DNA of 64,000 nucleotides from Nitrosomonas cryotolerans ATCC 49181 (GCF_900143275.1 NZ_FSRO01000001.1:1816116-1880115); one strand, 5' to 3'; numbered from the stretch's first letter, positions 35,959 to 47,365 are shown. The notes: generated by a model from the sequence alone, not told the origin. A program made the numbers and translations.

Positions 35959-37467
35959 TTAATTTCTATCTAGTTTTCGGTATTGAATTGCTTCGGCGAT
36001 ATGATGACTGCTGATTTTATTACTACCGGTCAGATCTGCTATAGTTCTAGCCACTTTTAAAATACGATGATAAGCGCGCGCTGAAAAATTTAAGCGTGTC
36101 ATCGCTTGTTCGAGCAGGTTTGCTCCCTGTGTGTCAGGTATACAGTATTGGTCGATATGCTTCACGGTTAATAGACTGTTTGCTTTACCTTGCCGTGCTA
36201 ATTGTTGTTGATATGCTTTTTCAACCCGCTGTCGTATAGCGTTACTTTTTTCTCCAGATATTTGGTGTAACAAATCTTTATGGGATAGAGCGGGTACTTC
36301 AATTTGAATATCGATACGGTCAAGTAAAGGTCCCGAAATTTTTCCACGGTAGCGTGCCACTTGATCGGGACTGCAATGACAATAGCCATTGTAATGTCCA
36401 AGATATCCGCAAGGGCAAGGATTCATGGCTGCAAGTAATTGAAATTGAGCTGGAAACTCTGCTTGGCGCGCGGCACGAGAAATGGTGATATATCCAGATT
36501 CAAGTGGTTCTCGTAAGACTTCCAGCACTTTGCGGTCAAATTCTGGCAATTCATCAAGAAATAGTACGCCATGCATAGCCAGCGAAATTTCACCAGGACG
36601 TGGATTGCTGCCCCCACCAACCAATGCTACACCAGAAGCTGTATGGTGTGGTGAACGATAAGGTCGGCGTTTCCAATTGGCAATATTAAAGTTGCCCTGG
36701 CTCAGAGATTGTATTGCAGCTGTTTTCAGTGCTTCTTCTTCGCTCATTGATGGAAGAATACCTGGAAAACGTGCCGCAAGCATGGATTTCCCCGTGCCGG
36801 GGGGACCTATCATCAGTACACTATGATTACCTGCAGCCGCAATTTCCAATGCACGTTTAGCCTGTATCTGACCTTTAACTTCTGCCATATCTGGATAGGG
36901 TGATGAATCACTTTCAATATCGCTGTCTGGTGAGCGGGCATAAATTTGCAGCGGCGAGTGGCCTGTCAAGTGAGCGCATATCTGTAATAGTGATTTGGCA
37001 GGATAAACAATTGCTTCTTTAACTAAAGCGGCTTCCGCAGCATTTTGTTGTGGCAGTACAAAGCTGCGGCCTGAGGAGGAAGCGCCATAAGTCATCGCCA
37101 GGGCGCCTCTTATTGGGCGTAATTCACCGGTCAGGGCCAGCTCTCCTGCCCATTCATATTGATCGAGTTTGTCCGCGGGAATTTGTCCGGTTGCAGCAAG
37201 AATTCCCAGTGCGATCGGTAGATCAAAGCGACCACTTTCTTTAGGTAGATCAGCGGGCGCAAGATTAATAGTGATACGTTGAGCAGGAATTTTAAACTGT
37301 GCATTTTGTAGCGCGGCTCTGACACGGTCCTTGCTTTCTTTTACTTCTGTTTCTGCTAATCCGACAATCGTGAAACTCGGCAGGCCATTGGCAATATGTG
37401 TTTCCACCGTAACCAATGGTGCTTGCATACCTGAGAGTGCACGGCTATATAAGACGGCAAGCGGCAT
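35959..37467 (-). CDS. comM: ComM/YifB-family Mg-chelatase-like AAA+ ATPase
   Basis: The 502-residue protein starts MPLAVLYSRALSGMQAPLVT, the usual start of this family; the frame extends 25 codons upstream but that part is atypical. An N-terminal Lon-like domain (FTIVGLAETEVKESKDRVRA) precedes the AAA+ core with Walker A GPPGTGKSM, Walker B LFLDELPEF and the cysteine-rich NPCPCGYLGH loop of the Mg-chelatase class. ComM is a branch-migration helicase that helps integrate DNA taken up by natural transformation. It is followed 99 bp upstream by ubiK on the same strand, a common arrangement in proteobacteria. Confidence 0.92.
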   Translation of the reverse strand: MPLAVLYSRALSGMQAPLVTVETHIANGLPSFTIVGLAETEVKESKDRVRAALQNAQFKIPAQRITINLAPADLPKESGRFDLPIALGILAATGQIPADKLDQYEWAGELALTGELRPIRGALAMTYGASSSGRSFVLPQQNAAEAALVKEAIVYPAKSLLQICAHLTGHSPLQIYARSPDSDIESDSSPYPDMAEVKGQIQAKRALEIAAAGNHSVLMIGPPGTGKSMLAARFPGILPSMSEEEALKTAAIQSLSQGNFNIANWKRRPYRSPHHTASGVALVGGGSNPRPGEISLAMHGVLFLDELPEFDRKVLEVLREPLESGYITISRAARQAEFPAQFQLLAAMNPCPCGYLGHYNGYCHCSPDQVARYRGKISGPLLDRIDIQIEVPALSHKDLLHQISGEKSNAIRQRVEKAYQQQLARQGKANSLLTVKHIDQYCIPDTQGANLLEQAMTRLNFSARAYHRILKVARTIADLTGSNKISSHHIAEAIQYRKLDRN

Positions 37468-37566
37468 GTGAAGAGATCTTTTTCGTGACGTGCTTGTTAT
37501 TGATCCATGAACGAATGCATGCCAAGATGATGTCGCGAGCAATTCTCATATTTAGCATTGTTATAT

Positions 37567-37860
37567 CTATAGATCCTTGATCTGATCGGTCTGTGTTGTC
37601 GTCATACCGGTTTCCGGGGTCGTTAATTCTATCTGACTTTCCAGTGCGGCTACTTTTATTTCCAGTGCGATCAATTTTTCTCTTGTGCGTTGCAGAACTT
37701 GCTGTTGCACGTCAAATTCTTCTCGTGTTACCAAATCTAATCGCGTAAATACGCTCATCAGCATCACTCGGAAGTTCTTTTCAATGTCTTTTGCTGGGCT
37801 GTGTTCCAATATTTCGCTGACTTTCGTGTTGATCTCATCTAATATATTTTTGTTAAGCAT
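37567..37860 (-). CDS. ubiK: Ubiquinone biosynthesis accessory factor UbiK
   Basis: The 97-residue protein starts MLNKNILDEINTKVSEILEH and has the coiled-coil REKLIALEIKVAALESQIEL at its end, the hallmark of the YqiC/UbiK family. UbiK assists the membrane-associated Ubi complex in aerobic ubiquinone synthesis. I chose ATG 37860 because GGAG stands 9 bases before it; the frame also has in-frame ATGs at 37896 and 37875. It likely shares a transcript with comM. Confidence 0.82.
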   Translation of the reverse strand: MLNKNILDEINTKVSEILEHSPAKDIEKNFRVMLMSVFTRLDLVTREEFDVQQQVLQRTREKLIALEIKVAALESQIELTTPETGMTTTQTDQIKDL

Positions 37861-38138
37861 ATTTCTATTCTCCATGATCTTTGGTTTATTGCTCATCTGA
37901 TAAGGTATGGCTGCGATGTGTTAAAATCTCATACTTCTAGTGATTAGGCAATCAGTGCAATTATTTTAGAGGTCATATAATAAGTAAGAATAAATGAGCT
38001 GATATCTTCTTTTATTTCTGTTTATTATGATAGCTGGTTTTTTTATTGCTAGAGGAGAATCACTGGCTGTAAATAGCTCTTTCATATTTCAGTATTTCAT
38101 AAGATTTTTTCAATTTATTGAATCATCGGGTTATCCTT

Positions 38139-39152
38139 ATGCGACGCTTGCAGCTTTTAAAGAATTGGGTCGAAACGCAATTTCCCAATCAATCTTATAT
38201 CGTGCAGCCGGCTTCTTCTGATGCTAGCTTTCGCCGCTATTTTCGCATTCTCTTTAATAATATAAACGACAAACCACTGATTGTGATGGATGCGCCGCCG
38301 CAATATGAGAATTGTACGCCTTTTCTGTCTGTTGCCCATTTATTTTCAGAGGCAAAAGTACATGTTCCTGCCATACTGGCAGAAAATCTTGAACAGGGAT
38401 TTCTAGTGCTCTCTGATCTTGGAAATATGACGTATTTACAAGCATTGCATGACGGCAATCATGATGCGAGCGATCTGTATTTCGATGCAATCGATGCCTT
38501 GATAAAGATCCAGTTGGCGAGTCGTGCGGGCGTGTTGCCAGATTATGATAAAGCGTTATTATATAAGGAATTGAATGTTTTTTCAGAATGGTTCATAGCC
38601 AAGCATCTGCAGATAAATTTAACTTCGAGTCAGAAAGGCGTGTTGGATTTAACCTTTGCTCGCATTTTGCAGCAAGTTCTATCTCAACCTAAAGTATTTG
38701 TGCATCGTGACTATCACTCACGTAATCTGATGGTGGCATCTCCCAATCCGGGTATTATCGATTTTCAGGATGCGGTATATGGTCCGATTACGTATGATCT
38801 TGTGTCGCTATTTAAGGATGCTTACATTCGTTGGGATGAGGAACGTATTTTAGACTGGACGATTCGCTATTGGGAAAAAGCCAGAAAGGTTGGATTGCCT
38901 GTAGCATCTGATTTTGCCGATTTTTATCGTGATTTGGAATGGGTGGGTGTGCAGCGTCACCTTAAAGTGCTGGGTATATTTGCACGTTTGTACCATCGCG
39001 ATGGAAAGAATGTTTATCTAAAAAATATGCCATTGGTAATGGAATATTTACGCAAAACTTGTGAGCGTTATCGAGAGTTGCATGCACTACTAAATCTACT
39101 GGATGAGCTTGACGGCATTGAAGCAGATACCAAAGTTGGCTACACCTTCTAA
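38139..39152 (+). CDS. amgK: N-acetylmuramate/N-acetylglucosamine kinase AmgK
   Basis: The 337-residue protein has the aminoglycoside-phosphotransferase fold: the Brenner motif VHRDYHSRNLM with catalytic Asp, then IIDFQDAVYGPITYDL with the metal Asp. Placed 16 bp before a MurU-type nucleotidyltransferase, it is AmgK, which phosphorylates the anomeric position of MurNAc in the peptidoglycan-recycling shunt that bypasses de novo UDP-MurNAc synthesis. ATG 38139 fits the family start (MRRLQLLKNWVETQF); a TTG at 38118 is also in frame. The first 15 residues are variable in the family. Confidence 0.88.
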   Translation: MRRLQLLKNWVETQFPNQSYIVQPASSDASFRRYFRILFNNINDKPLIVMDAPPQYENCTPFLSVAHLFSEAKVHVPAILAENLEQGFLVLSDLGNMTYLQALHDGNHDASDLYFDAIDALIKIQLASRAGVLPDYDKALLYKELNVFSEWFIAKHLQINLTSSQKGVLDLTFARILQQVLSQPKVFVHRDYHSRNLMVASPNPGIIDFQDAVYGPITYDLVSLFKDAYIRWDEERILDWTIRYWEKARKVGLPVASDFADFYRDLEWVGVQRHLKVLGIFARLYHRDGKNVYLKNMPLVMEYLRKTCERYRELHALLNLLDELDGIEADTKVGYTF

Positions 39153-39168
39153 TTTATTACCGTTTAAA

Positions 39169-39873
39169 GTGATGATTCTGGCTGCTGGCCGCGGTGAGCG
39201 TATGCGCCCGTTGACCGACTTGCTACCTAAACCGCTATTACGGGTGGGGAATCAGTCATTGATCGAATATCATCTGAAAAATCTTGCGCGTGCGGGTTTT
39301 GTGAAAATTGTGATCAATCATGCCTATCTTGGTGAAATGATCGAATCCGCATTAGGAGATGGTGAGCGCTATGGTGTAAATATTCATTATTCGCCTGAAT
39401 CGTTGGTACTGGAAACAGCAGGAGGTATTGCGAATGCATTGCCCTTATTAACAGATGGGTGGATAAATCAGCCTTTTTTAACAATAAATGCTGATATTTA
39501 CTGTGACTTGGATTTTGCTAAGCTTGTGCCAGTACTGCAGTACATGCAATCAAATCCTGAGAAGTATCTAGCCCATCTAGTCCTGGTAGATAATCCCGGC
39601 CATCATGTGGAGGGTGACTTTGCTTTGGACAGCGACTCGGGCCAAATTCTGCTGGCAGGGAGAAGAAAGCTTACTTTCAGTGGTATTGGTGTCTATCAAC
39701 CCTGGTTTTTTAATAATGTTAAGCCCAATATGGCTGTTAAACTTGCGCCGTTATTACGTGAAGCAATTGAAATGAAAAAAATTAGTGGCGAATATTTTAA
39801 TGACATGTGGTTTGATGTAGGTACACCAGAGCGTCTGAGTCAACTTGACGCACAGCTGATTAGCCAGCTGTGA
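39169..39873 (+). CDS. murU: N-acetylmuramate-1-phosphate uridylyltransferase MurU
   Basis: The roughly 234-residue nucleotidyltransferase has the signature MILAAGRGERMRPLTDLLPK at its N-terminus and NADIYCDLDF as the metal-binding site, and ends after FNDMWFDVGTPERLSQLD. It makes UDP-MurNAc from MurNAc-1-phosphate, the step after AmgK. The start is uncertain: GTG 39169 or ATG 39172; the frame reaches further upstream into amgK, but the alignment begins here. The pair is widespread in Gram-negative bacteria and underlies low-level fosfomycin tolerance (established knowledge). Confidence 0.88.
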   Translation: MMILAAGRGERMRPLTDLLPKPLLRVGNQSLIEYHLKNLARAGFVKIVINHAYLGEMIESALGDGERYGVNIHYSPESLVLETAGGIANALPLLTDGWINQPFLTINADIYCDLDFAKLVPVLQYMQSNPEKYLAHLVLVDNPGHHVEGDFALDSDSGQILLAGRRKLTFSGIGVYQPWFFNNVKPNMAVKLAPLLREAIEMKKISGEYFNDMWFDVGTPERLSQLDAQLISQL

Positions 39874-40165
39874 TTGATATCTTACATAGAGATATGTTCG
39901 AAGTTTAGGCTAAGTCTTGATGGTAAATGAACTGTCCCCTTTTTTTTCCGCAGATTTGTTCTTGTTTGATTGAGTCGGATAGGTCGCACTATTTTAATTA
40001 GTAAGTGTGCCGGTGTAATAAGGAAAATGAATTTCTCCGCATGCCTATTTGTCTAGCATTCATCTGATAATATGGGTGATTTTCCGACATTACAAGGATC
40101 TTGACCTGTTTCTTGCGGTCACTTTGTGTGATAATTCTATGTTCTCTAAAATCTTATCTCTCAAG

Positions 40166-41566
40166 ATGAAAACGCTATACGACAAACTCTGGCAACAGCA
40201 CGTAGTACATACTGAATCTGGCGGCATGACGCTATTATATATTGATCGCCACCTGGTACATGAAGTTACCAGTCCACAGGCATTTGAAAGCTTAAAGCTG
40301 GCCGGTCGCAAACCTTGGCGGGTGAATTCGATCTTGGCAGTGGCTGATCATAATGTACCAACTACGGATCGCAGTCATGGAATCAGTGATCCCATTTCAC
40401 GTTTACAAGTCGATACGCTGGATCAGAACTGTGACGAGCTCGGTATCACTGAATTTAAAATGAATGATTTGCGCCAGGGGATTGTGCATGTAGTTGGGCC
40501 TGAGCAGGGTGCAACTCTACCGGGCATGACAGTTGTGTGTGGTGACTCACATACCAGCACTCATGGTGCATTTGGTTGTCTTGCTTTTGGTATTGGTACC
40601 TCGGAGGTGGAGCATGTACTGGCGACGCAGTGCCTGCTTATGAAGAAGGCTAAGACGATGCAGATTCTGGTGGAAGGTAAACTGGGCCTTGGTATTACGG
40701 CCAAAGATATTGCATTGGCTATTATCGGTAAAATCGGTACTGCGGGTGGTACCGGTTATGCAATTGAATTTGCGGGCAGTGCGATACGTGCTCTTTCTAT
40801 GGAAAGTCGCATGACGCTTTGTAATATGGCAATTGAAGCGGGCGCGCGCGCTGGTATGATTGCGGTAGATGATACAACGATTAATTATATTGAGGGGCGA
40901 CCTTTCGCGCCGAAAAATGATGCATGGAAAAAAGCGGTTGATTATTGGCGTACTCTGAAAAGTGATTCAGCTGCCATTTTTGATCAGACTGTGACGTTAG
41001 ATGCGGCGCAGATTAAACCACAGGTAACCTGGGGAACTTCACCAGAAATGGTGGTTACAGTTGATGAAGCTGTACCTGATCCTGCTCAGATAACTGATAA
41101 GGTTAAACGGCATGATATCGAACAGGCGCTGAAATACATGGGGTTAGAAGCCGATACACCGATAAATAAAATTTTCTTGGATAAAATATTTATTGGTTCC
41201 TGCACTAACTCACGTATTGAAGATTTACGTGCTGCGGCTCAGGTCGTTAAGGGAAAACATATTGCTTCGACAATTAAGCTGGCAATGGTTGTGCCTGGTT
41301 CTGGCTTGGTAAAAAAACAGGCCGAACAGGAGGGCATTGACAAGATTTTCCAGGCAGCTGGATTTGAATGGCGTGAGCCAGGATGTTCTATGTGTCTTGC
41401 AATGAATGAAGATCGTCTAGCTCCGGGAGAACGTTGCGCTTCAACATCTAATCGTAATTTTGAAGGTAGACAAGGGTCTGGCGGCCGGACCCATTTAGTG
41501 AGCCCGGCTATGGCTGCTGCAGCTGCGATAGCCGGACATTTTGTTGATGTAAGAGAGGTCAATTAG
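40166..41566 (+). CDS. leuC: 3-isopropylmalate dehydratase large subunit
   Basis: The 466-residue aconitase-family subunit starts [20 protein letters not shown]. The [4Fe-4S] ligands are in [11 protein letters not shown] and the CSMCLAMN segment near the C-terminus; [13 protein letters not shown]-like and RSHGISDP motifs are also present ([20 protein letters not shown]). With LeuD it isomerises 2-isopropylmalate to 3-isopropylmalate in leucine synthesis. An in-frame stretch upstream to 40049 is not conserved. It opens the run leuC-entericidin-leuD-leuB. A promoter within the preceding 290 bp is expected but was not placed. Confidence 0.95.
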   Translation: MKTLYDKLWQQHVVHTESGGMTLLYIDRHLVHEVTSPQAFESLKLAGRKPWRVNSILAVADHNVPTTDRSHGISDPISRLQVDTLDQNCDELGITEFKMNDLRQGIVHVVGPEQGATLPGMTVVCGDSHTSTHGAFGCLAFGIGTSEVEHVLATQCLLMKKAKTMQILVEGKLGLGITAKDIALAIIGKIGTAGGTGYAIEFAGSAIRALSMESRMTLCNMAIEAGARAGMIAVDDTTINYIEGRPFAPKNDAWKKAVDYWRTLKSDSAAIFDQTVTLDAAQIKPQVTWGTSPEMVVTVDEAVPDPAQITDKVKRHDIEQALKYMGLEADTPINKIFLDKIFIGSCTNSRIEDLRAAAQVVKGKHIASTIKLAMVVPGSGLVKKQAEQEGIDKIFQAAGFEWREPGCSMCLAMNEDRLAPGERCASTSNRNFEGRQGSGGRTHLVSPAMAAAAAIAGHFVDVREVN

Positions 41567-41601
41567 TTTTAAGAAGATAATGTGCTTTTTTAAGGAAAAT
41601 T

Positions 41602-41730
41602 ATGATGAGAATATTATCACTGATAGTAACGATCGTTACTGTGTCGTATCTATCTGCCTGTAATACGATGGCTGGACTTGGCAAGGATGTGCAGAAAGGC
41701 GGTAAAGCAATTGAACGATCGGCCGAGTAG
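41602..41730 (+). CDS. Entericidin-family small lipoprotein
   Basis: This 42-residue peptide starts MMRILSLIVTIVTVSYLSAC, with a lipobox LSAC, followed by NTMAGLGKDVQKGGKAIE, the entericidin A/B pattern. It would be lipidated and anchored in the membrane. An AAGGA site lies 5 bases before the first ATG; a second ATG follows immediately. It is wedged between leuC and leuD, a place it occupies in many betaproteobacteria, so it is probably cotranscribed with them although unrelated in function. The family is linked to stress-related membrane disturbance. Confidence 0.88.
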   Translation: MMRILSLIVTIVTVSYLSACNTMAGLGKDVQKGGKAIERSAE

Positions 41731-41736
41731 CGGCTG

Positions 41737-42375
41737 ATGGAAAAATTTCATACTGTTGAAGGGCTTGTAGTGCCACTGGATCGTGCCAATGTTGATACTG
41801 ATGCGATTATTCCAAAACAATTTCTGAAGTCCATTAAACGTTCAGGTTTTGGTCAGCATCTATTCGATGGATGGCGCTACCTGGACCATGGCGAACCGGG
41901 CATGGATGCGTCTCAACGCAGCTTGAATCCCGATTTTATTCTTAATCAGCCACGCTATCAGGGTGCGCAGATATTGCTTGCGCGTGCTAATTTTGGCTGT
42001 GGATCGAGTCGCGAGCATGCGCCTTGGTCACTCCAGGATTATGGTTTTCGTGTCATTATTGCACCTAGCTTTGCTGATATTTTTTTCAATAACTGCTTTA
42101 AGATAGGTCTGCTGCCTATTGTATTGGACACTGAAATTCTGAATCAATTATTTAGTGAAGTGCAAGTAACCGATGGATATTGTTTGACAGTCGATCTAGC
42201 AGCCCAAATGATTACGACGCCTGATAATATGACCTTTACTTTTGACGTCGATTCTTTCCGCAAGCATTGTTTGCTGAATGGTCTGGATGAGATCGGTTTG
42301 ACTTTGCAGTCTGCAGATAAAATCAGGCAATTTGAGCAGAAAAGGCGAATAGAGCAGCCCTGGTTATTTATGTAA
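41737..42375 (+). CDS. leuD: 3-isopropylmalate dehydratase small subunit
   Basis: The 212-residue protein starts [20 protein letters not shown] and contains the swivel-domain motif [14 protein letters not shown]. It forms the heterodimeric isomerase with LeuC. It begins 6 bp after the entericidin gene. Confidence 0.95.
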   Translation: MEKFHTVEGLVVPLDRANVDTDAIIPKQFLKSIKRSGFGQHLFDGWRYLDHGEPGMDASQRSLNPDFILNQPRYQGAQILLARANFGCGSSREHAPWSLQDYGFRVIIAPSFADIFFNNCFKIGLLPIVLDTEILNQLFSEVQVTDGYCLTVDLAAQMITTPDNMTFTFDVDSFRKHCLLNGLDEIGLTLQSADKIRQFEQKRRIEQPWLFM

Positions 42376-42405
42376 AGCAAACTTTATTGGTTAAATATAC
42401 GTTTT

Positions 42406-43467
42406 ATGAAAATTGCTGTTTTGGCAGGTGATGGGATTGGTCCAGAAATTATAGCGCAGGCTGTACGCGTACTAACAGTATTACAGCGTGACGGATTGAA
42501 ATTCGAATTAGAGCCAGGTTTACTGGGTGGGTGTGCAGTTGATGCAACAGGTGAACCATTTCCAGAGGTGACGCGTAAGCTGGTTACAGAGGCTGATGCT
42601 GTATTGCTGGGTGCTGTAGGTGGGCCACGGTATGATATGTTGCCTCGACAGCAACGTCCCGAGCAGGGTTTGCTGAGTATACGTAAAACGCTGGGTTTGT
42701 TTGCTAATTTGCGTCCTGCAATATTATATCCTGAATTAGCTGGTGCTTCGACTTTGAAACCTGAGGTAGTGTCTGGTTTAGATATCATGATTGTACGCGA
42801 GCTCACCGGTGATATCTATTTTGGTGGTCCGCGGGGTATTGAACAACGTGATGGGCAACGTGTCGGTTTTAATACGATGATCTATAGCGAGGCCGAAATT
42901 CGTAGAATTGCGCATGTTGCTTTTCAAATTGCACGCAAAAGAAGTCATAAATTATGCTCCGTTGATAAAATGAATGTGCTGGAATGCACTCAGTTATGGC
43001 GTGATGTTGTGACTGAAACATCAAAAGAATACCCGGATGTAATACTGTCACATATGCTCGTTGATAATGCCGCTATGCAGCTGATACGAGATCCCAAACA
43101 ATTTGATGTCATAGTGACCGGCAACATGTTTGGAGATATTTTGTCGGACGAAGCTTCTATGCTGACAGGTTCTATCGGGATGTTGCCTTCTGCTTCACTT
43201 GATGAAAACAATAAAGGGCTATACGAACCCATACATGGCTCAGCACCTGATATCGCGGATAAGAACATGGCGAACCCACTGGCAACAATCCTGTCGGTTG
43301 CAATGATGCTACGTTATACTTTTAATCAGGAAGATTCTGCACAACGTATTGAAAATTCAGTAAAAAAAGTATTATCCCAAAACTATCGTACAAGTGATAT
43401 TGGCAGCTCAGGAATGAATATGGTGGGTACAGTGGAAATGGGTGATGCAATATTAGCGAGTTTATAG
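42406..43467 (+). CDS. leuB: 3-isopropylmalate dehydrogenase
   Basis: The 353-residue NAD-dependent enzyme starts [20 protein letters not shown] and has [11 protein letters not shown] and the [20 protein letters not shown] substrate/metal segment with Asp residues. It oxidatively decarboxylates 3-isopropylmalate. It follows leuD by 30 bp. Confidence 0.96.
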   Translation: MKIAVLAGDGIGPEIIAQAVRVLTVLQRDGLKFELEPGLLGGCAVDATGEPFPEVTRKLVTEADAVLLGAVGGPRYDMLPRQQRPEQGLLSIRKTLGLFANLRPAILYPELAGASTLKPEVVSGLDIMIVRELTGDIYFGGPRGIEQRDGQRVGFNTMIYSEAEIRRIAHVAFQIARKRSHKLCSVDKMNVLECTQLWRDVVTETSKEYPDVILSHMLVDNAAMQLIRDPKQFDVIVTGNMFGDILSDEASMLTGSIGMLPSASLDENNKGLYEPIHGSAPDIADKNMANPLATILSVAMMLRYTFNQEDSAQRIENSVKKVLSQNYRTSDIGSSGMNMVGTVEMGDAILASL

Positions 43468-43606
43468 CGCATCGACATTATTCAATAATAATCGAATGAT
43501 GTCGATAACATCTTAATTATTGATGTTGTGTGTTTTTATTCGCGTTTACATGCGATTACAAATTTTTTAGCAGTATCTTAACTAACTATTAAATTAGAGA
43601 TCATTA

Positions 43607-44719
43607 ATGAAACAGGTAGGTTTTGTAGGTTGGCGAGGAATGGTTGGTTCCGTGTTGATGCAGCGCATGCGGGAGGAAGAAGATTTTTCATCGATAGAGC
43701 CCATATTTTTTACAACCTCTCAGATAGGCGGAAAAGGTCCTGATATTGGCAAGGAAATACCATTACTTAAAGATGCCTATGATATCGCGCAATTAAAGCG
43801 ATTGGATGTCATTATCTCTTGTCAAGGCGGCGCTTACACTACAAAAATTTTTGGTCAATTACGCCGGTCTGGTTGGCAAGGATACTGGATTGATGCAGCG
43901 TCAACCTTACGCATGGAAGATGATTCCATCATTATACTTGATCCAGTTAATATGCCTGTTATTAAGCAGGGTGTACATAATGGTATCAAAAATTATATTG
44001 GTGGTAATTGCACTGTCAGTCTGATGTTAATGGCGGTAGGTGGCTTGCTTGAAGAAGACATGGTGGAATGGATGAGTGCCACAACGTACCAAGCGGCATC
44101 TGGTGCAGGGGCACAAAATATGCGTGAATTGTTGCAGCAAATGGGTGAAGCGCATCGAGCAGCTAAGGATTTGTTGGATGATCCTGCTTCAAGCATACTG
44201 GATATTGATCGAAAAGTAGCGGGAGCACTGCGTAATAAGGCATTTCCGGTAGAAAATTTCGGTGTACCACTGGCGGGGAGCTTAATTCCCTGGATAGATA
44301 AGCATATTGGAAATGGGCAGAGTCGTGAAGAGTGGAAAGGACAGGCTGAAACAAATAAGATTATTGGCCATCGTGACCAGCCAATTCCTGTAGATGGTAT
44401 ATGTGTCAGAGTAGGTGCCATGCGTTGCCATAGTCAGGCTTTAACAATTAAATTAAAACAAGATGTGCCATTAGATGAAATTGAAGATGTAATTGTTCAA
44501 TCCAACAGGTGGGTGAGTGTCGTGCCTAATGAACGAGAGCTTACGACAGAAAAATTAACGCCTACCGCAGTTACGGGAACATTATCGATACCAGTAGGAC
44601 GGATACGAAAATTGGCTATGGGGAAGGAATATTTGTCCGTATTCACGGTTGGAGATCAGCTGCTTTGGGGCGCTGCAGAACCACTACGAAGGATGTTACG
44701 TATTTTAATAGAAGAGTAA
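43607..44719 (+). CDS. asd: Aspartate-semialdehyde dehydrogenase
   Basis: The 370-residue enzyme starts [20 protein letters not shown], the NADP-binding motif. The catalytic cysteine is C135 in [12 protein letters not shown], and the active-site histidine lies in [14 protein letters not shown]. It reduces aspartyl phosphate, the product of LysC, to aspartate semialdehyde. The upstream gap of 139 bp suggests its own promoter, though leuB-asd linkage is common in proteobacteria. Confidence 0.96.
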   Translation: MKQVGFVGWRGMVGSVLMQRMREEEDFSSIEPIFFTTSQIGGKGPDIGKEIPLLKDAYDIAQLKRLDVIISCQGGAYTTKIFGQLRRSGWQGYWIDAASTLRMEDDSIIILDPVNMPVIKQGVHNGIKNYIGGNCTVSLMLMAVGGLLEEDMVEWMSATTYQAASGAGAQNMRELLQQMGEAHRAAKDLLDDPASSILDIDRKVAGALRNKAFPVENFGVPLAGSLIPWIDKHIGNGQSREEWKGQAETNKIIGHRDQPIPVDGICVRVGAMRCHSQALTIKLKQDVPLDEIEDVIVQSNRWVSVVPNERELTTEKLTPTAVTGTLSIPVGRIRKLAMGKEYLSVFTVGDQLLWGAAEPLRRMLRILIEE

Positions 44720-44896
44720 CGCTTAATCTGGGGTTAATGACTTACTAAGGTAAGGTGCTGGCATACCGGCGGTTTTCTTGGTTATGCATTCAATCGGAAC
44801 AAATTAGTATATAAAGTAAGGAATAATCTCAGCTTATATAAACACCATGCAATGCTAGCATTTTTTGTCTTCCTAAGAACACAAAAGGGTACCTCC

Positions 44897-47365
44897 GTGT
44901 ATAAATCTTTTTTTAGAATATGCTTGTTTGTAATCATTTCGATGTTGCCATGGGCCGGTTATGCTGCGGGATTAGGTAAATTAACGCTTAATTCTGCTTT
45001 GGGACAGCCATTTAGAGCGGAAATCGATTTGGTTTCAATAGGCAATAGTGAGGTTTCTTCCCTAAAAGCGAATCTTGCGTCACGTGATGCATTTCAAAAA
45101 GCCGGTATTAATTACGAGCCTTTCTTCTCTACATTCGCGGTTTCCATAGAGTCACGTTCTAGTGGTGCGTTGTATGCCAAAATTGTTTCTCCACAATCCG
45201 TCAACGAGCCATTTTTGAATATGCTGGTGGAGCTAAGTTGGTCATCGGGCCGTCTGTTACGTGAATATACGATATTATTGGATCCCGTTGAGACAGACAT
45301 ACCAGAACCTGTCGTACCCACAGTTAAACTGATATCTGCTGCGAATGAATCTGAGCTAGATGAGCGGACTGTGTTACCTGGTCAGCAGGCCGATGATTCA
45401 AATTTTTCCTTGCGTCAGCCTGTTGTAACCAGTCAAGTAACAGATACTTATGGGCCTGTTGCTCGAGGAGATACATTATCTAGGATTGCCCGTGAAGTTT
45501 CACCTCAGGGAGTAAACCTTAATCAAATGTTGGTTGCATTGTATCGTGCAAATCATGACGCCTTTATAAAAAATAATATGAATCTGTTAAAGGTAGGTGC
45601 TATCTTACGTATACCCAGTAGCGGTGAAATAGCGATGATTAAAGAGACGGATGCGAATATGGAAGTAAAAGCGCAGGTAACTGATTGGTATGGTTATCGA
45701 GACAAATTGGCAACCGTTTCGGGAGGGGCGCAGGCACGAGATATACTTAAACAGACAGATACGGGACAAATATCAACAACCGTTGGCAATGAATCTGTTG
45801 CCATGATGGAATCACCTAAAGAAATATTGAAGCTTTCTAGTGGAACTCAATCTATAAATGCTTCTGAGAATACGACTGATGGGACAACGTTAGATCGTCT
45901 TCGTATGATGGAAGAGGACTCTATTGCGCGAAATTTGGCATTAAAGGAGGCTAATGAACGTGTTGCAATGCTTGAAAAAAGTATTGAAAATTTACAGTTA
46001 CTCTTGGAATTAGAAGATCCTGTTTTGGCAAAGGCGCAATTACAAGCTGAAACTACACCGGAAATCAAGTCACTACCAGCATCAGATTTAATTGAAGTGG
46101 TTACACCGTCATCTGATTCAACATCAGACCTGTCGCCAAATTCCTCTGATAAGCAAAAATCTGTTGTGACTTCTCAATCCACCGCAGATAGCCTTGCTCA
46201 GAATCATTCTCCCACCACTGATGGTGCTTCTCTGATAAATCAATTAAATGAAAGAATTGAATATGTAGGAGTGATTCTTGTTTTGTCACTATTGGGAATA
46301 CTGATTATTGTTCGTCGGAAAAGATCCGAGAGTGAGGCAAGTCATAAGGAAATAGAAGATTTTGATGAGGAATCGTTGGCACGCCATAACATGGTGGCCG
46401 CAGCGACGACAACTGATTCACTTTCCTCGTTTGATACAGATGATCCGCGGATTGATAAAAAGTATGTGGTCCCACCAGGATTTGATGATGTCAGCTCATC
46501 TCGTGTTAATGAAGCTGAAAGAGATTTATCTGATCAGGATGTTGATTCTTTTTCGAGTAAAAATGTACATGATGCTGTAAATGATAGTGCCGATTCGGAA
46601 AAGGCGATCAGTTTACAGGATCAACCTGGAAGTTGGGAAAGGAGCGCATCTGAATCTGATGTTGAGCTGAATTTAGATCGTGCAACTAATGGTGCTGAAG
46701 CAGTTAAAGATAAGGAAACGAACCAGGCGAAAATTGATGTGGCTGTAGATCAATTCGGCTCTGAAATAGATTCAGTAAAGGAGATGGCGGAAGATGCTGA
46801 AATGAATCTTGATCTGGATGGAGCGGGACCATCGGATAGATCTGGCACTGAAGGATTGTCAACGTATGAAGAAGATTATGATTTTTCGACAGATTCAATG
46901 GATACTGAAAGATTAGATGATCCTTTTAAGCGGCTAGAATCTGAAAGCGAACTGAATAATATGGAAGATAGTATTGTATTTGAGCTTGATACACCGACGA
47001 CTGAGGTTTCTGATACGGAATTGCTGGATGAAGCTACATCCCAGAATAAAAATACGGAAGCAAGTGAGAAGGCGGTTCCATCGCCTGGCGAATCTAGTAT
47101 CGCTGCAGATTCTATGTTACCTTCATCCGAGTCAGATTTGTCTGATCTGAATATGGATGACCCGTCTGCTCCGCCTATATCCGATGATGAAAGCATTGTA
47201 GAGAAGACTGCACAGTGGCATGAAGTTGCAACAAAGATTGATTTGGCAAAAGCTTATCAGGAAATGGATGATAAAGAGGGTGCTAAAGAGATTTTAGAAG
47301 AGGTGATGCATGAGGGGGATGCACAGCAACAAGAGATTGCACGAAGGATATTAGAAGATTTATAG
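44897..47365 (+). CDS. fimV: FimV-family pilus assembly/polar hub protein
   Basis: The 822-residue protein starts at GTG 44897 (MYKSFFRICLFVIISMLPWA), preceded by an AAGGG site; the in-frame ATG 44852 has none. A signal peptide ends before AGLGKLTLNSALGQPFRAEI, the diagnostic FimV N-terminus. A LysM-like peptidoglycan-binding segment (GPVARGDTLSRIAREVSPQG) follows, then a coiled coil (about residues 340-370), a membrane helix (VGVILVLSLLGILIIVRRKR, about residues 456-475) and a very acidic cytoplasmic region ending in the FimV C-terminal domain (KIDLAKAYQEMDDKEGAKEI). FimV organises type IV pili and twitching or polar signalling. Confidence 0.92.
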   Translation: MYKSFFRICLFVIISMLPWAGYAAGLGKLTLNSALGQPFRAEIDLVSIGNSEVSSLKANLASRDAFQKAGINYEPFFSTFAVSIESRSSGALYAKIVSPQSVNEPFLNMLVELSWSSGRLLREYTILLDPVETDIPEPVVPTVKLISAANESELDERTVLPGQQADDSNFSLRQPVVTSQVTDTYGPVARGDTLSRIAREVSPQGVNLNQMLVALYRANHDAFIKNNMNLLKVGAILRIPSSGEIAMIKETDANMEVKAQVTDWYGYRDKLATVSGGAQARDILKQTDTGQISTTVGNESVAMMESPKEILKLSSGTQSINASENTTDGTTLDRLRMMEEDSIARNLALKEANERVAMLEKSIENLQLLLELEDPVLAKAQLQAETTPEIKSLPASDLIEVVTPSSDSTSDLSPNSSDKQKSVVTSQSTADSLAQNHSPTTDGASLINQLNERIEYVGVILVLSLLGILIIVRRKRSESEASHKEIEDFDEESLARHNMVAAATTTDSLSSFDTDDPRIDKKYVVPPGFDDVSSSRVNEAERDLSDQDVDSFSSKNVHDAVNDSADSEKAISLQDQPGSWERSASESDVELNLDRATNGAEAVKDKETNQAKIDVAVDQFGSEIDSVKEMAEDAEMNLDLDGAGPSDRSGTEGLSTYEEDYDFSTDSMDTERLDDPFKRLESESELNNMEDSIVFELDTPTTEVSDTELLDEATSQNKNTEASEKAVPSPGESSIAADSMLPSSESDLSDLNMDDPSAPPISDDESIVEKTAQWHEVATKIDLAKAYQEMDDKEGAKEILEEVMHEGDAQQQEIARRILEDL

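Noticed and set aside
40101-40135. Sigma-70-like promoter before leuC (TTGACC and GATAAT)
   Set aside because: The spacer would be 23 bp, too long for a standard promoter.
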